The position numbers and the translations under genes were made by a program. From Hawksworthiomyces lignivorus (Eukaryota; Ascomycota; Sordariomycetes; Ophiostomatales; Ophiostomataceae), in the NCBI GenBank assembly GCA_002917075.1, contig NTMA01000007.1, positions 620,001 through 684,000 of the forward strand: a stretch of DNA of 64,000 nt, in the 5' to 3' direction. Under the pieces are notes generated by a model, which was not told the origin of the DNA, did not search any database, and saw only the letters and a program-made list of their open reading frames with translations. Below are positions 22,794 to 31,906 of the stretch, piece after piece; within the stretch, counting starts at the first letter, position 1, and every line of letters starts with the position of its first letter.

Positions 22794-24075
22794 CAAGCTG
22801 CGTGGGGGCGGAAATGGCGTAATGGTCTCACTGTCTCGTACCTGGCCAGGCCTCAGCCGCTGGAGCTCTGGACGGCTGTACTAATCCATAGGCCTACGGA
22901 AGCTAATTTGCGGCCCGCATGGTGTGATCGGGCATAGGGCGGCAGGCCTGCAACTCTAAGCAGGTTCCTGAGTGGTAGCCACTCTAGTGAATAGAATGCC
23001 GCGCAGGATCACCAACGAACCAATTTGGAACATGGCGGATGCAGGCCAATCGCATCCGGCAGACAAATACGGGATGCCGAAACGAGATGAATATTTCGTT
23101 TGAATAGTTTCTATTACTAAAAAGCTTCTCGCGGTCAACGTCACATTTACAACAACGCCCTTGCAAGCTTACGAATACAGACACCTTCCGCATCAAGAGA
23201 CAATCTGCGATCGACTCAGGTTTATTGCTCTGCTGTGTACTTCATTTTTCACATCTGCCACGGTCAGCCTCTAGGCAACGAAGCCGACGATCGGGGCCCC
23301 GGTCGTCTCACTGATGGTCGAACGGCAATGCAAAGAACGATCTTGTAATTACCGTTGGGAGGATTTCAAGTAACCGTAAGCACCATATTCCTCTAGTTGC
23401 AGGACCAAAGCTTTGCCCCGAGTCTGACGGATGTACTAAATTATGTTTAAGATCCAAACAGTAAGTGTGCACTGTGCCCGGGGGAGGGGGGCAGTTCACG
23501 TAAGAGGGATTTATGCTCTGCGCGGATGTATTAATGGCCTTTCTGGATTATTGACAATTCCAAACCAGGCGATGCCGTGACGAAATCGAGGTCGAGATAC
23601 CCATTGGGGTAGTTTAAAAAACAAGCATCTCGTCAAATATTATTAACAGTTTATGAATAGTCTTAGAGTACTCCGTAGTAACGCAGGCCATTTTAATCCA
23701 ACACATAATGAAAGTACTATGTATTCTACAGAAATTTTTAATGTACATGTAGTTTTTAATACTTTGGGGGCTTGAACGTACACTGGTATATTTTACACAC
23801 CAACGTCTGATTTTCACCAAGTATATTTCGGTATTAGTCGCAGCTACACGTTTTACTTTGTGCTAGCACGACTAGCTTCCATTACGCATCATAATTTCGG
23901 ATAGTCTTGATTTGTAATATTCATGTTTATCACCAACAGTATACGAGCATTATGAATTTGTCAAGTAGAATCCTAGGAGCTGCGTAGCGTAAGACACGTT
24001 CAGCAGAAGAAGGCATACGCGTTTTCCTTGCCAAAAAGAGGCACCAAAATTGAGACACAAAGTTCATAGCAGTAC
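22794..24075. other. Intergenic, no gene seen
   Basis: No supported reading frame on either strand. It contains one tactccgta motif (23669-23677). The region before 24076 is probably the promoter of the reductase. Confidence 0.4.
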
Positions 24076-24123
24076 ATGCTCTCACGGCTCCATAGGGATC
24101 ACTTGACATTGAAGCAGATCACA

Positions 24124-25377
24124 ATGGCGAACGATCTCAACGTGACCTTTTTGGAAATATCCAACGACCCCGCCAAGGTCATTCATTTCCACTACGGGAA
24201 TGGGGGCAAGGAGTCACAAGAGCCGCCGGTCGAACCCGGCAGCGCACTGGTCACTTTCCTGGCTGCACCTATCAACCCTCAAGACCTGCTGGTCATCGCT
24301 GGCCGGTACCCCGTCAAGCCGCAGCACAGCCACGCAGGCGAGCCCATCCCCGGCTACGACGGCATTGCGCGGGTGGAGGCTGTCGGAACTAGTCCAGTAG
24401 ACGATCCGTCCGCCTCTGCGGGCACAGACGTGATCCGGCCGGGCGACCTTGTCATCCCTCGCCGGCACGGTCTCGGCACCTGGCGTCGGCGTGCCGTGCT
24501 GCCCGTGGATGCGCTCCAGCGGCTGAGATCGGGACTAGTGCCCGGCGGCGGGCACGGGCCCGACCTCGACATTGTCGCGGCGTCCATGCTGCGCACCGTC
24601 TTCACGCCGGCCTACCTCCTCGTGGAGGACATGCGCGCGCTGCGCCCCGGCGACTGGGTCGTGCAGAACGCAGGCCGCAGCGCCATCGCACAGCTGGTCG
24701 CGCAATTTGCGCGGCGCAAGGGCGCCCGCGTCCTAAGCGTTGTGCGCGACCGGGAGCCGGCGATACACGGCAACGACGATGACGCCGAGAAAAACAGCAT
24801 CGGAGGTGACGACGGCATCGGAGGTGACGACGGCATCGGAGGTGACGACGGCATCGTCGTCGTCTCTGAGAGCCGCGTGGCATCGCTCGGCACTGGTGCA
24901 CACCCGGCCCTGGAGGCTGCGGCGGCGCAGGGCCGCGTGGTGCTGGCGCTGGACGCGGTGTTCGGGGCGGCAAGCGAGCAGCTGGCGGCGCTGCTGTCCA
25001 AGGGCGGGACGTTTGTCAACTACGGCGCGCTGAGCGGCGGGCAGGACGCGGTGCGGGTCTCGCAGAAGCTGCTATTCTGGAGCGAGGTGCGGCTCCGCAA
25101 CTTCCGACTAAGCGAGCAGCTGGGGCTGCGCTCGACCGGTGAACAAGACACGCTGCTGGCGTGGTTTGCAGAGCTGGTCGCCCGTGGCGAACTGCGGGCG
25201 CCCAGGGTGGAGAGGATTGTGGTGGCAGAGGGAAGCGAGGCGGACAGGGTGGGATTCGAACAGAAGACGAGAGAGGTGTTGGAGGCGGCAGCAGAGAGGA
25301 AGCGCGTCGGGCTGAGGAAGCATGTTTTTGTATTTGATAACGACGAGACGGACAAGAACGGTGGCAACTCCAACTAA
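24124..25377 (+). CDS. MECR/Etr1-like NADPH-dependent enoyl reductase (zinc-free MDR family)
   Basis: A single-exon medium-chain dehydrogenase/reductase of 417 residues from ATG 24124 (cacaatggcg), or 433 from ATG 24076. INPQDLLVIAGRYPV and PGYDGIARVE match the substrate half of mitochondrial 2-enoyl thioester reductases. VVQNAGRSAIAQLVAQFARRKGARVLSVVRDR is the Rossmann fold with the Arg pair that favours NADPH. GGTFVNYGALSG follows, as in Etr1. No zinc ligands are seen. The extra N-terminus from 24076 is basic and could be a mitochondrial signal. A loop of three GGDDGI units, coded by an 18-base tandem repeat, is inserted after the Rossmann part. The normal role is mitochondrial fatty acid synthesis. 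A copy near an NRPS could instead reduce an acyl or alkenyl intermediate, which is inferred. Confidence 0.82.
   Translation: MANDLNVTFLEISNDPAKVIHFHYGNGGKESQEPPVEPGSALVTFLAAPINPQDLLVIAGRYPVKPQHSHAGEPIPGYDGIARVEAVGTSPVDDPSASAGTDVIRPGDLVIPRRHGLGTWRRRAVLPVDALQRLRSGLVPGGGHGPDLDIVAASMLRTVFTPAYLLVEDMRALRPGDWVVQNAGRSAIAQLVAQFARRKGARVLSVVRDREPAIHGNDDDAEKNSIGGDDGIGGDDGIGGDDGIVVVSESRVASLGTGAHPALEAAAAQGRVVLALDAVFGAASEQLAALLSKGGTFVNYGALSGGQDAVRVSQKLLFWSEVRLRNFRLSEQLGLRSTGEQDTLLAWFAELVARGELRAPRVERIVVAEGSEADRVGFEQKTREVLEAAAERKRVGLRKHVFVFDNDETDKNGGNSN
24802..24855 (+). repeat. 18-base tandem repeat inside the enoyl reductase, three copies
   Basis: ggaggtgacgacggcatc is repeated three times without change and encodes (GGDDGI)3. 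The identical copies suggest recent replication slippage that kept the frame. Confidence 0.95.
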
Positions 25378-25517
25378 ACAGACTGATAAGTTTATATGAA
25401 TCCCCAGTATCAGACGGATATTTTTTTTTTAAATTATTTTATTTCTTGTCCGCGTTGAATCATGCCTTGAAATTGCTAAAACATACTGTATTTTGCTCCC
25501 AAGAACCAAGACCCAGT

Positions 25518-26236
25518 CTACTCATGATACTGCTTTTCCTTCTCAATAGCCGCGGCGTTATACTTCCTTAGGGCGTCTTCTAGCCCCGGGATGTCACCAT
25601 CCGAGTCGACCTGTACGGTCCTCATAACCCGTGCCAGGAACGAATAAACGCCATGTAGATATAGCAGTTCGAGAATCTCCTCCGAGCTCAGCACCGTCTT
25701 CAGTTCCTCTAGAGTCTCCACGCTGACGCGGTTCTCGGAACCACTCAGCTCCTCGATGGCACGCGCGATCAGGCGGCGGCGCAAGGAGAACAGAACGTCC
25801 GGCAGTGGCGTACGCGTGTCCTGCAGCGCGGCCAGCTGGGCATCGCTGAAGCCAAACACGCGGGCCACTGGCTCGTTGACCTCCCACTCATACGGGGCGT
25901 CTAGAACGGCAGCCGTGCGAAGCACTGCAGTCTGCCAGTCCGAGGAGCGCAGTTTGCGGTCTACGTGCCACTGGTTGGTCAGGTGCCCCATGAAAGATGG
26001 GAAGTTGACCGTGGAGTGGGCGAGGACCTGGTGGGCCAGACAGTCAGACTTTATTCCGTAATTTCTAATAGGTTATTTTAGCGAGAATGATCGGACATGA
26101 GATTGCTTGCCTTGAAGATGTTCCTCTCGACTGGGAGAGATTGCATGGCCGCCTTGATTGCCGGAGGTGCGGTCTCTGCATCCACATAAGGGAGCAGATG
26201 CTTATTCGTGCTTTCTTTGCTGTCCCAGGAGGCCAT
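25518..26236 (-). CDS. AhpD-like / carboxymuconolactone decarboxylase-like protein
   Basis: Exon 1 is 26236-26111 and exon 2 is 26027-25518, giving 211 residues. The join reads ERNIFK|VLAHSTVNF, the hallmark of fungal CMD-like proteins (PF02627 fold). The intron starts with GC (AAG|GCAAGC) and ends CACCAG. KLRSSDWQTAVLR and YEWEVNEPVARVFGF complete the helical core. The protein has no cysteine in the core, so it lacks the CxxC of the AhpD peroxidase partner. A redox role is unlikely, and a lyase, isomerase or decarboxylase-type role is more likely. It lies convergent with the enoyl reductase, the two genes ending 140 bases apart. Confidence 0.85.
26028..26110 (-). other. GC-AG intron in the AhpD-like gene
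   Basis: On the reverse strand the intron begins GCAAGC after AAG and ends CACCAG. No GT donor nearby keeps the conserved NIFK-LAHSTVNF join in frame. Confidence 0.8.
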
Positions 26237-27346
26237 AGTTGCAGATGAAATATTGATGGGATTCTGAGAAAGTGTCTCCAAGATTTGACAATAGCACTCG
26301 GGAGCTTCACCTGAGGAGAAGAATCCAATTAAAAAGCTATATAGACCCGAGAAAATCAGCTTATATACTAATATGAATAACACGCAACAAAACTACTAAA
26401 AAAGGAGAAATTGGGGTTCTGGCAAGCAAGATCTCGTATCTTCTAACGTATCAGTGCAATATATCGTACAGGTCGGGAGGACAAAAACAAGACCCTATTG
26501 CATAGTGGGGGGTAGTGCTGCCCTTCAGGGCCGTTACCGATACGCTAGAGGGCAAAAGATTAGCAGCTGCATTTCGAGTAAAACTCTAGGCTTGAGACCT
26601 CCCACACCTGTGTTCACATAACGTGCTTCTTCCTGGGCATTCATACGCTCTTAGCTCTAGAATATTTTCTTATTGACCAAATAGAAAGGCAGATCAAAAT
26701 ACTCGAGGAAACGAATGCTGATCTATTCCTAGCAGCCTAGGACAGCCTTTAATTTTACCATAACTACGTGATTTAGCTTTACTAATGAAAATTTCACAGG
26801 TTTATTGAGTCTCTCTACTTCCTGAAGACTAATACGAAATTAATATTCATTTTCTAAAGTTCTATCGAGTAATCAAATCCCTAAAGGCCGTGTATACACG
26901 GAGTACAGGGATAGAAGTATATACATTGGAAGGGGGAATGTGCATGCGCCAATCCTTTGTTTATACAGGCCGAGACGCGGGAGGCTGATCCTTGCTTAGA
27001 AATCCACGCATCGTTTGATCTGTTTGGGGGCCGTTCAGTGTCGACATGCGTCTTAATTTATGAGTCTGCTGTCCCGTTTGCTTAAGTGAAAATTTGTTTT
27101 GCAATTTCTTGCATTTCTCTGGTTGTCTTTCGCCAAACTCTCAGTACATGTTAGTGGCTGAATTTCTCTGGTCTCGCATCACAGCATCCTAATGTGCTCT
27201 ACTACACTACTGCACAACTGCACCACTAACTGATAATACAGGTAAATTAGGCTAGCTTATGCTCTACCATTCCTACCTAATCGGCCATCAAACAGCCTTG
27301 CGCTAATAGTAATTCAGGAACGAAGAATAAGACGCTGCGATTGAAA
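26237..27346. other. Intergenic, shared promoter region
   Basis: A 1.1-kb AT-rich spacer between the divergent AhpD-like and MFS genes. No gene seen. Confidence 0.45.
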
Positions 27347-28798
27347 ATGGAATTTTCTGAAAAGGAACAAGAAAAGCTCTCCGGCGGCAATTCTGAGCAA
27401 GAGGCCATCAACGTCCAGGCTGCAGAGATCGCGCCCCAGGAGAAATCCTCTCCAAGCCAAGATGCCACTACCGCCGGTGCACCAGACAAGCCCGCCGACA
27501 ACCAGTCTCCCCCCCCTCCACCTGCAGATGGTGGCCTGCTCGCATGGCTGCAGGTCCTGGGTTCCTTCTTCCTGTTCATGAACTCCTGGTATGTAAAGCA
27601 CCACTTCTCCTACCCTATGCGCCCCTTCGCGACGAATCTTTGCGACGCCAGCAGGCTCACAAGGTTTGCTTCTAGGGGTCTGGTCAATACCTATGGCGTC
27701 TTCCAGACGTACTACGAGCTCACCCTGCTCCCTGATGAGTCGCCATCCAACATCTCGTGGGTAGGCTCGCTGCAGGCCTGCCTGCTCCTGGTGGTGGGCG
27801 TGGCCACCGGCCCTCTGTTCGACCTGGGCTACTTCAACCTGCTGCTGTGGACGGGCTCCTTCCTGGTCGTCTTCGGCATGATGATGACTAGCCTGTGCAC
27901 GCAGTACTGGCAGGTGATGCTGGCGCAGGGGCTGGTCGTGGGCGTGGGCTTCGGCTGCCTGTTTGTGCCCAGCGTGGCCATCGTGTCGACGTACTTTACG
28001 TCGCGCAAGGCCTTTGCCACGGGCGTGGCCGCCTCGGGGAGCAGCCTGGGCGGCGTGCTCTATACCATCGCCTTCTCGCGGCTGCAGCCGCGCGTCGGCT
28101 TCCCCTGGGCGACGCGCGTGCTGGGCTTCCTGGCGCTGGCCGGCCTGGCCGTGTGCTGCGCGGTGATGCGCGTGCGCGTGCTGCCCAAGTCGGCACGGCG
28201 GCTGCTGGAGCCGCGCGCTTTCCGCGAGGTGCCCTTTACCGCCTTCACCGTGTCGCAGTTCCTGGGCACCATGGGCATCTGGGTGCCCTTCTACTACGTG
28301 CAGACGTACGCCATCGAGGTCGCCGGCACCGACGCGTCGCTGGCCTTTTACCTCGTCACCATCCTCAACGCCGCCTCCATCCTGGGCCGCCTTGTGCCCA
28401 ACTACGTCGCCGACAAGACGGGCCCGCTCAACATCATGACCCTCGCCGCCTTCTGCTCCGCCGTGCTCGCCTTCGCCTGGATGGCCGTCCGCACCACCGC
28501 CGGCCTCGTCGTCTTCTGCATCCTCTACGGCTTCGCCTCCGGCTCCTTCGTCTCCCTGCCCGCCCCCACCGTCGTCACCCTCTCGCCCAGCCTCAGCGTC
28601 CTCGGCGCCCGCATGGGCATGAGCTTCTCTCTCGCCGGCGTCGGCATCCTCGTCGGCAACCCCATCGGCGGCGCCATCCTCGCCGCCGCCGGCTGGAAGG
28701 GCCTGCAGGCCTGGGCCGGCGCCACCATTGTCGGCGCCGGCCTAGCCAGCCTGGTCGCCCGCGTCGCCAAGAACCCGCAGCTCATCGGCAAGGCATAG
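27347..28798 (+). CDS. Monocarboxylate-type MFS transporter
   Basis: Twelve-helix MFS protein of the fungal monocarboxylate transporter (MCH/riboflavin) type. The DGG-x-AW start of helix 1 (DGGLLAWLQVLGSFF), LVNTYGVFQTYYE, and NISWVGSLQ are family hallmarks. An intron of 87 bases (27589-27675, gtatgt...tctag) has no stop and is a multiple of three. If kept, it would insert 29 foreign residues into helix 1; spliced, the text reads NSWGLVNTYG. The spliced length is 454 residues. The first ATG is 27347, and the frame is open a little upstream only from TTG. Coding GC is very high after 27850. It may export a product of the neighbouring NRPS locus or import a monocarboxylate; neither is shown. 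Confidence 0.88.
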   Translation: MEFSEKEQEKLSGGNSEQEAINVQAAEIAPQEKSSPSQDATTAGAPDKPADNQSPPPPPADGGLLAWLQVLGSFFLFMNSWYVKHHFSYPMRPFATNLCDASRLTRFASRGLVNTYGVFQTYYELTLLPDESPSNISWVGSLQACLLLVVGVATGPLFDLGYFNLLLWTGSFLVVFGMMMTSLCTQYWQVMLAQGLVVGVGFGCLFVPSVAIVSTYFTSRKAFATGVAASGSSLGGVLYTIAFSRLQPRVGFPWATRVLGFLALAGLAVCCAVMRVRVLPKSARRLLEPRAFREVPFTAFTVSQFLGTMGIWVPFYYVQTYAIEVAGTDASLAFYLVTILNAASILGRLVPNYVADKTGPLNIMTLAAFCSAVLAFAWMAVRTTAGLVVFCILYGFASGSFVSLPAPTVVTLSPSLSVLGARMGMSFSLAGVGILVGNPIGGAILAAAGWKGLQAWAGATIVGAGLASLVARVAKNPQLIGKA

Positions 28799-29701
28799 AA
28801 AGATGTGAGGCAGGACGGATAGGACGTGCGGCTCCATATGCGTGCGCGCGCGATTTCTACACTGCACACGCATACACGTTGTAGTGATTCGGTGCAGTTC
28901 CTTAGGCGTTCCATCGGACCATCCCGTAGCAAGACAGAGCAAAAGAAAATAAAATGTTCCTAACCAGGCTACAGAATTACAAGGTAAAGGCAGGAAGTGC
29001 TGTTCTGGCTGCCTTTTTTCGTAGACAGTGTGGGAGCATTTTTGTCGTCCTCTGCAGCGAGGCGTTTGTCTTTTAGAAGTAGTTACTTTGCACTTTATGT
29101 AATTTTGGACACACTGTTGTGGCCGCCAGGTCGGCGGCTTTCTTAATCGAGAAATGTTAGGCTGCAGCTTTATTGCTGATTAGCTGTAATCTTTTGGCCT
29201 CTTTAAACGACTACATATTAACACAGCACTTGTTTCCATTGTTTCTTTTTTTTGTATTCTTGACTTTTTATATTTACTTCTTCTTTTTTGATTTTGCTTC
29301 GCCTACTCTTTGTTTGGCTGAGCCGGAATATTTCCCTTGGCCTCATTGATTCTGGTTGAACCGATTATTAACACACTTTTGTGACAAAACCTGTAGAAGA
29401 TGGTTCTTGCCAGAAGGCGTGTTTCTGATTGACTAACTGCTGTTGGGCTCTTAAAGACGAGGCTGCCTATAAGTCTGCTAGACTCGTTATTTACACTGCT
29501 CCTATAGTAAATCATGTAGTTTAAAGAGAAGAATTATAGTTATTGGGATTTCGAGTCCTATTTATTTGAATAGAGTCTAAGATCGTCCATAGATATATCA
29601 ATAGAATGCTGCCGTTTGCGTACGTATAGAGGAAGTGTATTTAAAAATTTATTAGATTGCTCCACTTGGTGATACAAATATGAACTGTACCTCTTGCGTC
29701 C
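28799..29701. other. Intergenic, holds second repeat copy
   Basis: No gene seen. The region contains the second copy of the 80-base repeat (29108-29192) and AT-rich sequence before the transporter pseudogene. Confidence 0.45.
29108..29192 (+). repeat. Diverged dispersed repeat, copy 2 of 2
   Basis: Partner of 2310-2390, in the same orientation and again downstream of an MFS gene on the plus strand. See copy 1 for the shared core. Confidence 0.5.
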
Positions 29702-30450
29702 TTATTCCTTGGCAGCTGTGTCGTAGTGCTTCGTATTCGGGCCAGTCTTCTCTTCCACATCCGTAACGACGTTGCCTCGATATTGTTCAAATTTTCGAAC
29801 AGATACGCCTTCAGAGAACATTGTATCTATGTCTTCGAGAGACCTTCCTTGCATTTCTGGCACGCAAAAATAGGCGAACAAGAGTACAAGAAGAGTCGTA
29901 CCGCCGAAGATGTAGCCCACTTTAGATTGTAGATTTTCATAAGGAGCGTTGAGGAGGTACGGAACGGAAAACGAAACGACGAAGCTAATAGAATCCACAA
30001 GTTAGCCTTTGTGCTTCAAGCTGCCCTGTTAATAATGAGTCAGGTACCTAGTGAGGATGTTCACGAAAGACGCTACTCGTTGCGTTTTGTCCCGCATTGT
30101 CGTGGCGCAAACCTCTGTCGTGACCACGTAGCACAACGGAGCCCAGCTGACAGACTAGCAATTAAGAAGTTGAAAGGGTTTAAAGCTCCGACGGATTTGA
30201 CAAAGATTGTGCCTTAAGACGCGGTGAACAGGAAGCCCGTAGCCTGGACGAAGAAATTCATGCCGATAGCAATAAATGTACGTTTTAAATTGGAGCCGCG
30301 GAAGAGATCAAGATAACTCCCCTGCTCGGTGTGCTGTTCGATTGAAGATTTCACAAATGCCAGCTCTTCCTCGCATGGGTGATTCAAAGGCCGAAGAAGG
30401 CGGAGGGATCGTAGGGCGTCTTCATCACGATTTTTCAGAAGCAGCCAGGG
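29702..30450 (-). pseudogene. MFS sugar transporter pseudogene (alpha-glucoside type)
   Basis: Reverse-strand fragments of an MFS sugar porter. 30450-30217 reads PWLLLKNRDEDALRSLR and GSYLDLFRGSNLKRTFIAIGMNFF, the loop after helix 6 and the start of helix 7. A TAA at 30214-30216 replaces the Tyr expected in TASYGT, and GTIFVKS continues in frame. About 30160 the text jumps to APLCYVVTTEV in another frame, with several helices missing. VDSISFVVSFSVPYLLN to the final EMQGRSLEDID block (29998-29702) is the C-terminus. The N-terminal half is absent and the sequence butts onto the Zn2Cys6 gene at about 30450. Nonsense, frameshift and deletions show it is dead. Confidence 0.8.
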
Positions 30451-30915
30451 ATGAAGTCCGGTAGCCAGTATTCCATATCTGTTGACGGAGGTTCTATCCA
30501 GGCCAGTGATGACCATGCGTCTTGCGGCGCTTCCAAGGTAGCCGGGGCAAGCTCAACACCCCGCGACTGCGCACTCATGGACGCCATGTCCGGCCCTACA
30601 ACATTTGCCGGAGGCGATATGGCTTGGCTCTGCTGTCTCTGAATCTCCAGCAGACGCTTCCCAATGCCAACCCTCTTTCGGCGAGGGGTTTCATAGGTGC
30701 AACAGAAACCCCGATCGTTGCAACTTGAGCAGGGGTTTGTGAGACTGCACTGTTGAGTGGTTAGCCTATGTTACTGCGGTTCCGTATCAAAGGGCTGCAG
30801 TGGTGTGTGTCCTTTGCGGACACCTCCTTGCCTTCGTCTTTCGGAACTTGCACTGATCACAGGCCTGCAAGCCGCGGCGCTTTCCAGGCGGTCGTGGCGG
30901 AGATGCTCTCTCCAT
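30435..30915 (-). CDS. Short Zn2Cys6 transcription factor, possibly truncated
   Basis: Exon 1 is 30915-30832 and exon 2 is 30749-30435, giving 132 residues. The join gives a perfect zinc cluster, CDQCKFRKTK|CSLTNPCSSCNDRGFCC, spaced C-x2-C-x6-C-x5-C-x2-C-x6-C. A basic KRRGLQA stretch lies before it. The intron uses a GC donor (AAG|GCAAGG) and ends CAACAG. The linker reads ETPRRKRVGIGKRLLEIQRQ. No middle homology domain follows; the last residues are coded by sugar-transporter sequence. It is therefore a fusion end or a truncation, though short fungal Zn2Cys6 regulators with DMEYWLPDF-like acidic ends exist. It could regulate the adjacent NRPS locus, which is only inferred. Confidence 0.75.
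30750..30831 (-). other. GC-AG intron in the zinc-cluster gene
   Basis: Begins GCAAGG after AAG and ends CAACAG on the reverse strand. Only this splice supplies the third to sixth cysteines of the zinc cluster at the correct spacing. Confidence 0.8.
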
Positions 30916-31906
30916 GCACCTAATTTGGAAGTTTGACAAGGGAGAATACAGAATGGGTGTAAGCCACAATGTATCAAGTGGAAGTGAAGTAGGGGAAAAC
31001 TGACTACGGGTCGGCACACTGGCTGAGAATGCTAAAGGAGAGACCCTCCTGATGGGCTCTTCTAGCATGAGGCATCCTACTGTGGTTGTAAAATTATTGC
31101 TAGCGCTGATCTACCAGTAATATTATCTGATTCCTTATGGGGGTCCCACTAATCTGTGGTATAATTTGTGATAGAACATTCTCTGTACTAGCACCACAGG
31201 TGTGCTAGTATACTATCGGTGCTGGCCCTTCTGTTTTAGCCACAACTTGCGCTTAGCCACTGCTGCATACTAGGCTATAGTTTTACAGGCGTTGACCGCC
31301 TGCTCCCAAGGTCTTCAGACAGGCTACACGGGCTCTGATTCGTAACACCAACTAATGGCTTTAGCTTGCCGTTACTAGGCCTTTGGCCCATGACACGGCA
31401 CAGTGCGGACTCGTATTTCTAACTAAGGAAGCCGAGGCTGCACTTTTGAGCTACAGCCCATTATAATATTGCCAGAACAAAGGTAAAGGGAGGGCGACTT
31501 ACTGAGAAACTTACGTTACGCCTGGGGGAGAGGATAATATTATCGGGATAGAATTTCGTGGTAAACATTGCATCTACATATATATACTCCATACTCATAA
31601 TAGTCATCCAAGGCAGCCAAAGGACTGCAGCCAATGGTGAAGATTCACTCCCAGCATTCACCAATCGGGTTAGTCGTTTGCAGTCGTGGCAGCTGCCTCA
31701 CACTGCAGGTCAATGAGAGAAAGCGCTGACCTGCTTGAGGGGCTTTTCTCTTAGAAGTACCTTGTATTTGTCGGCCTCGGAAAAATATTCTTGTGCATTG
31801 GGCGATAAACCAGGACTATTTGGTGCCCAAACTTATTGTTTGTACATCACATCTCAAGATAGTTTTTATCTCTCAGTGTGTACGAGTATTGTATGCAGCG
31901 GAGACA
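30916..31906. other. Intergenic, divergent promoter region
   Basis: Spacer between the divergent zinc-cluster and MYND-RNase H genes. No gene seen; it may contain fragments of old repeats that I could not identify. Confidence 0.4.

Noticed and set aside
27895..28884. 329-codon frame over the MFS gene
   Set aside because: Arg/His/Pro-rich shadow caused by high GC; the MFS frame has clear helices and motifs.
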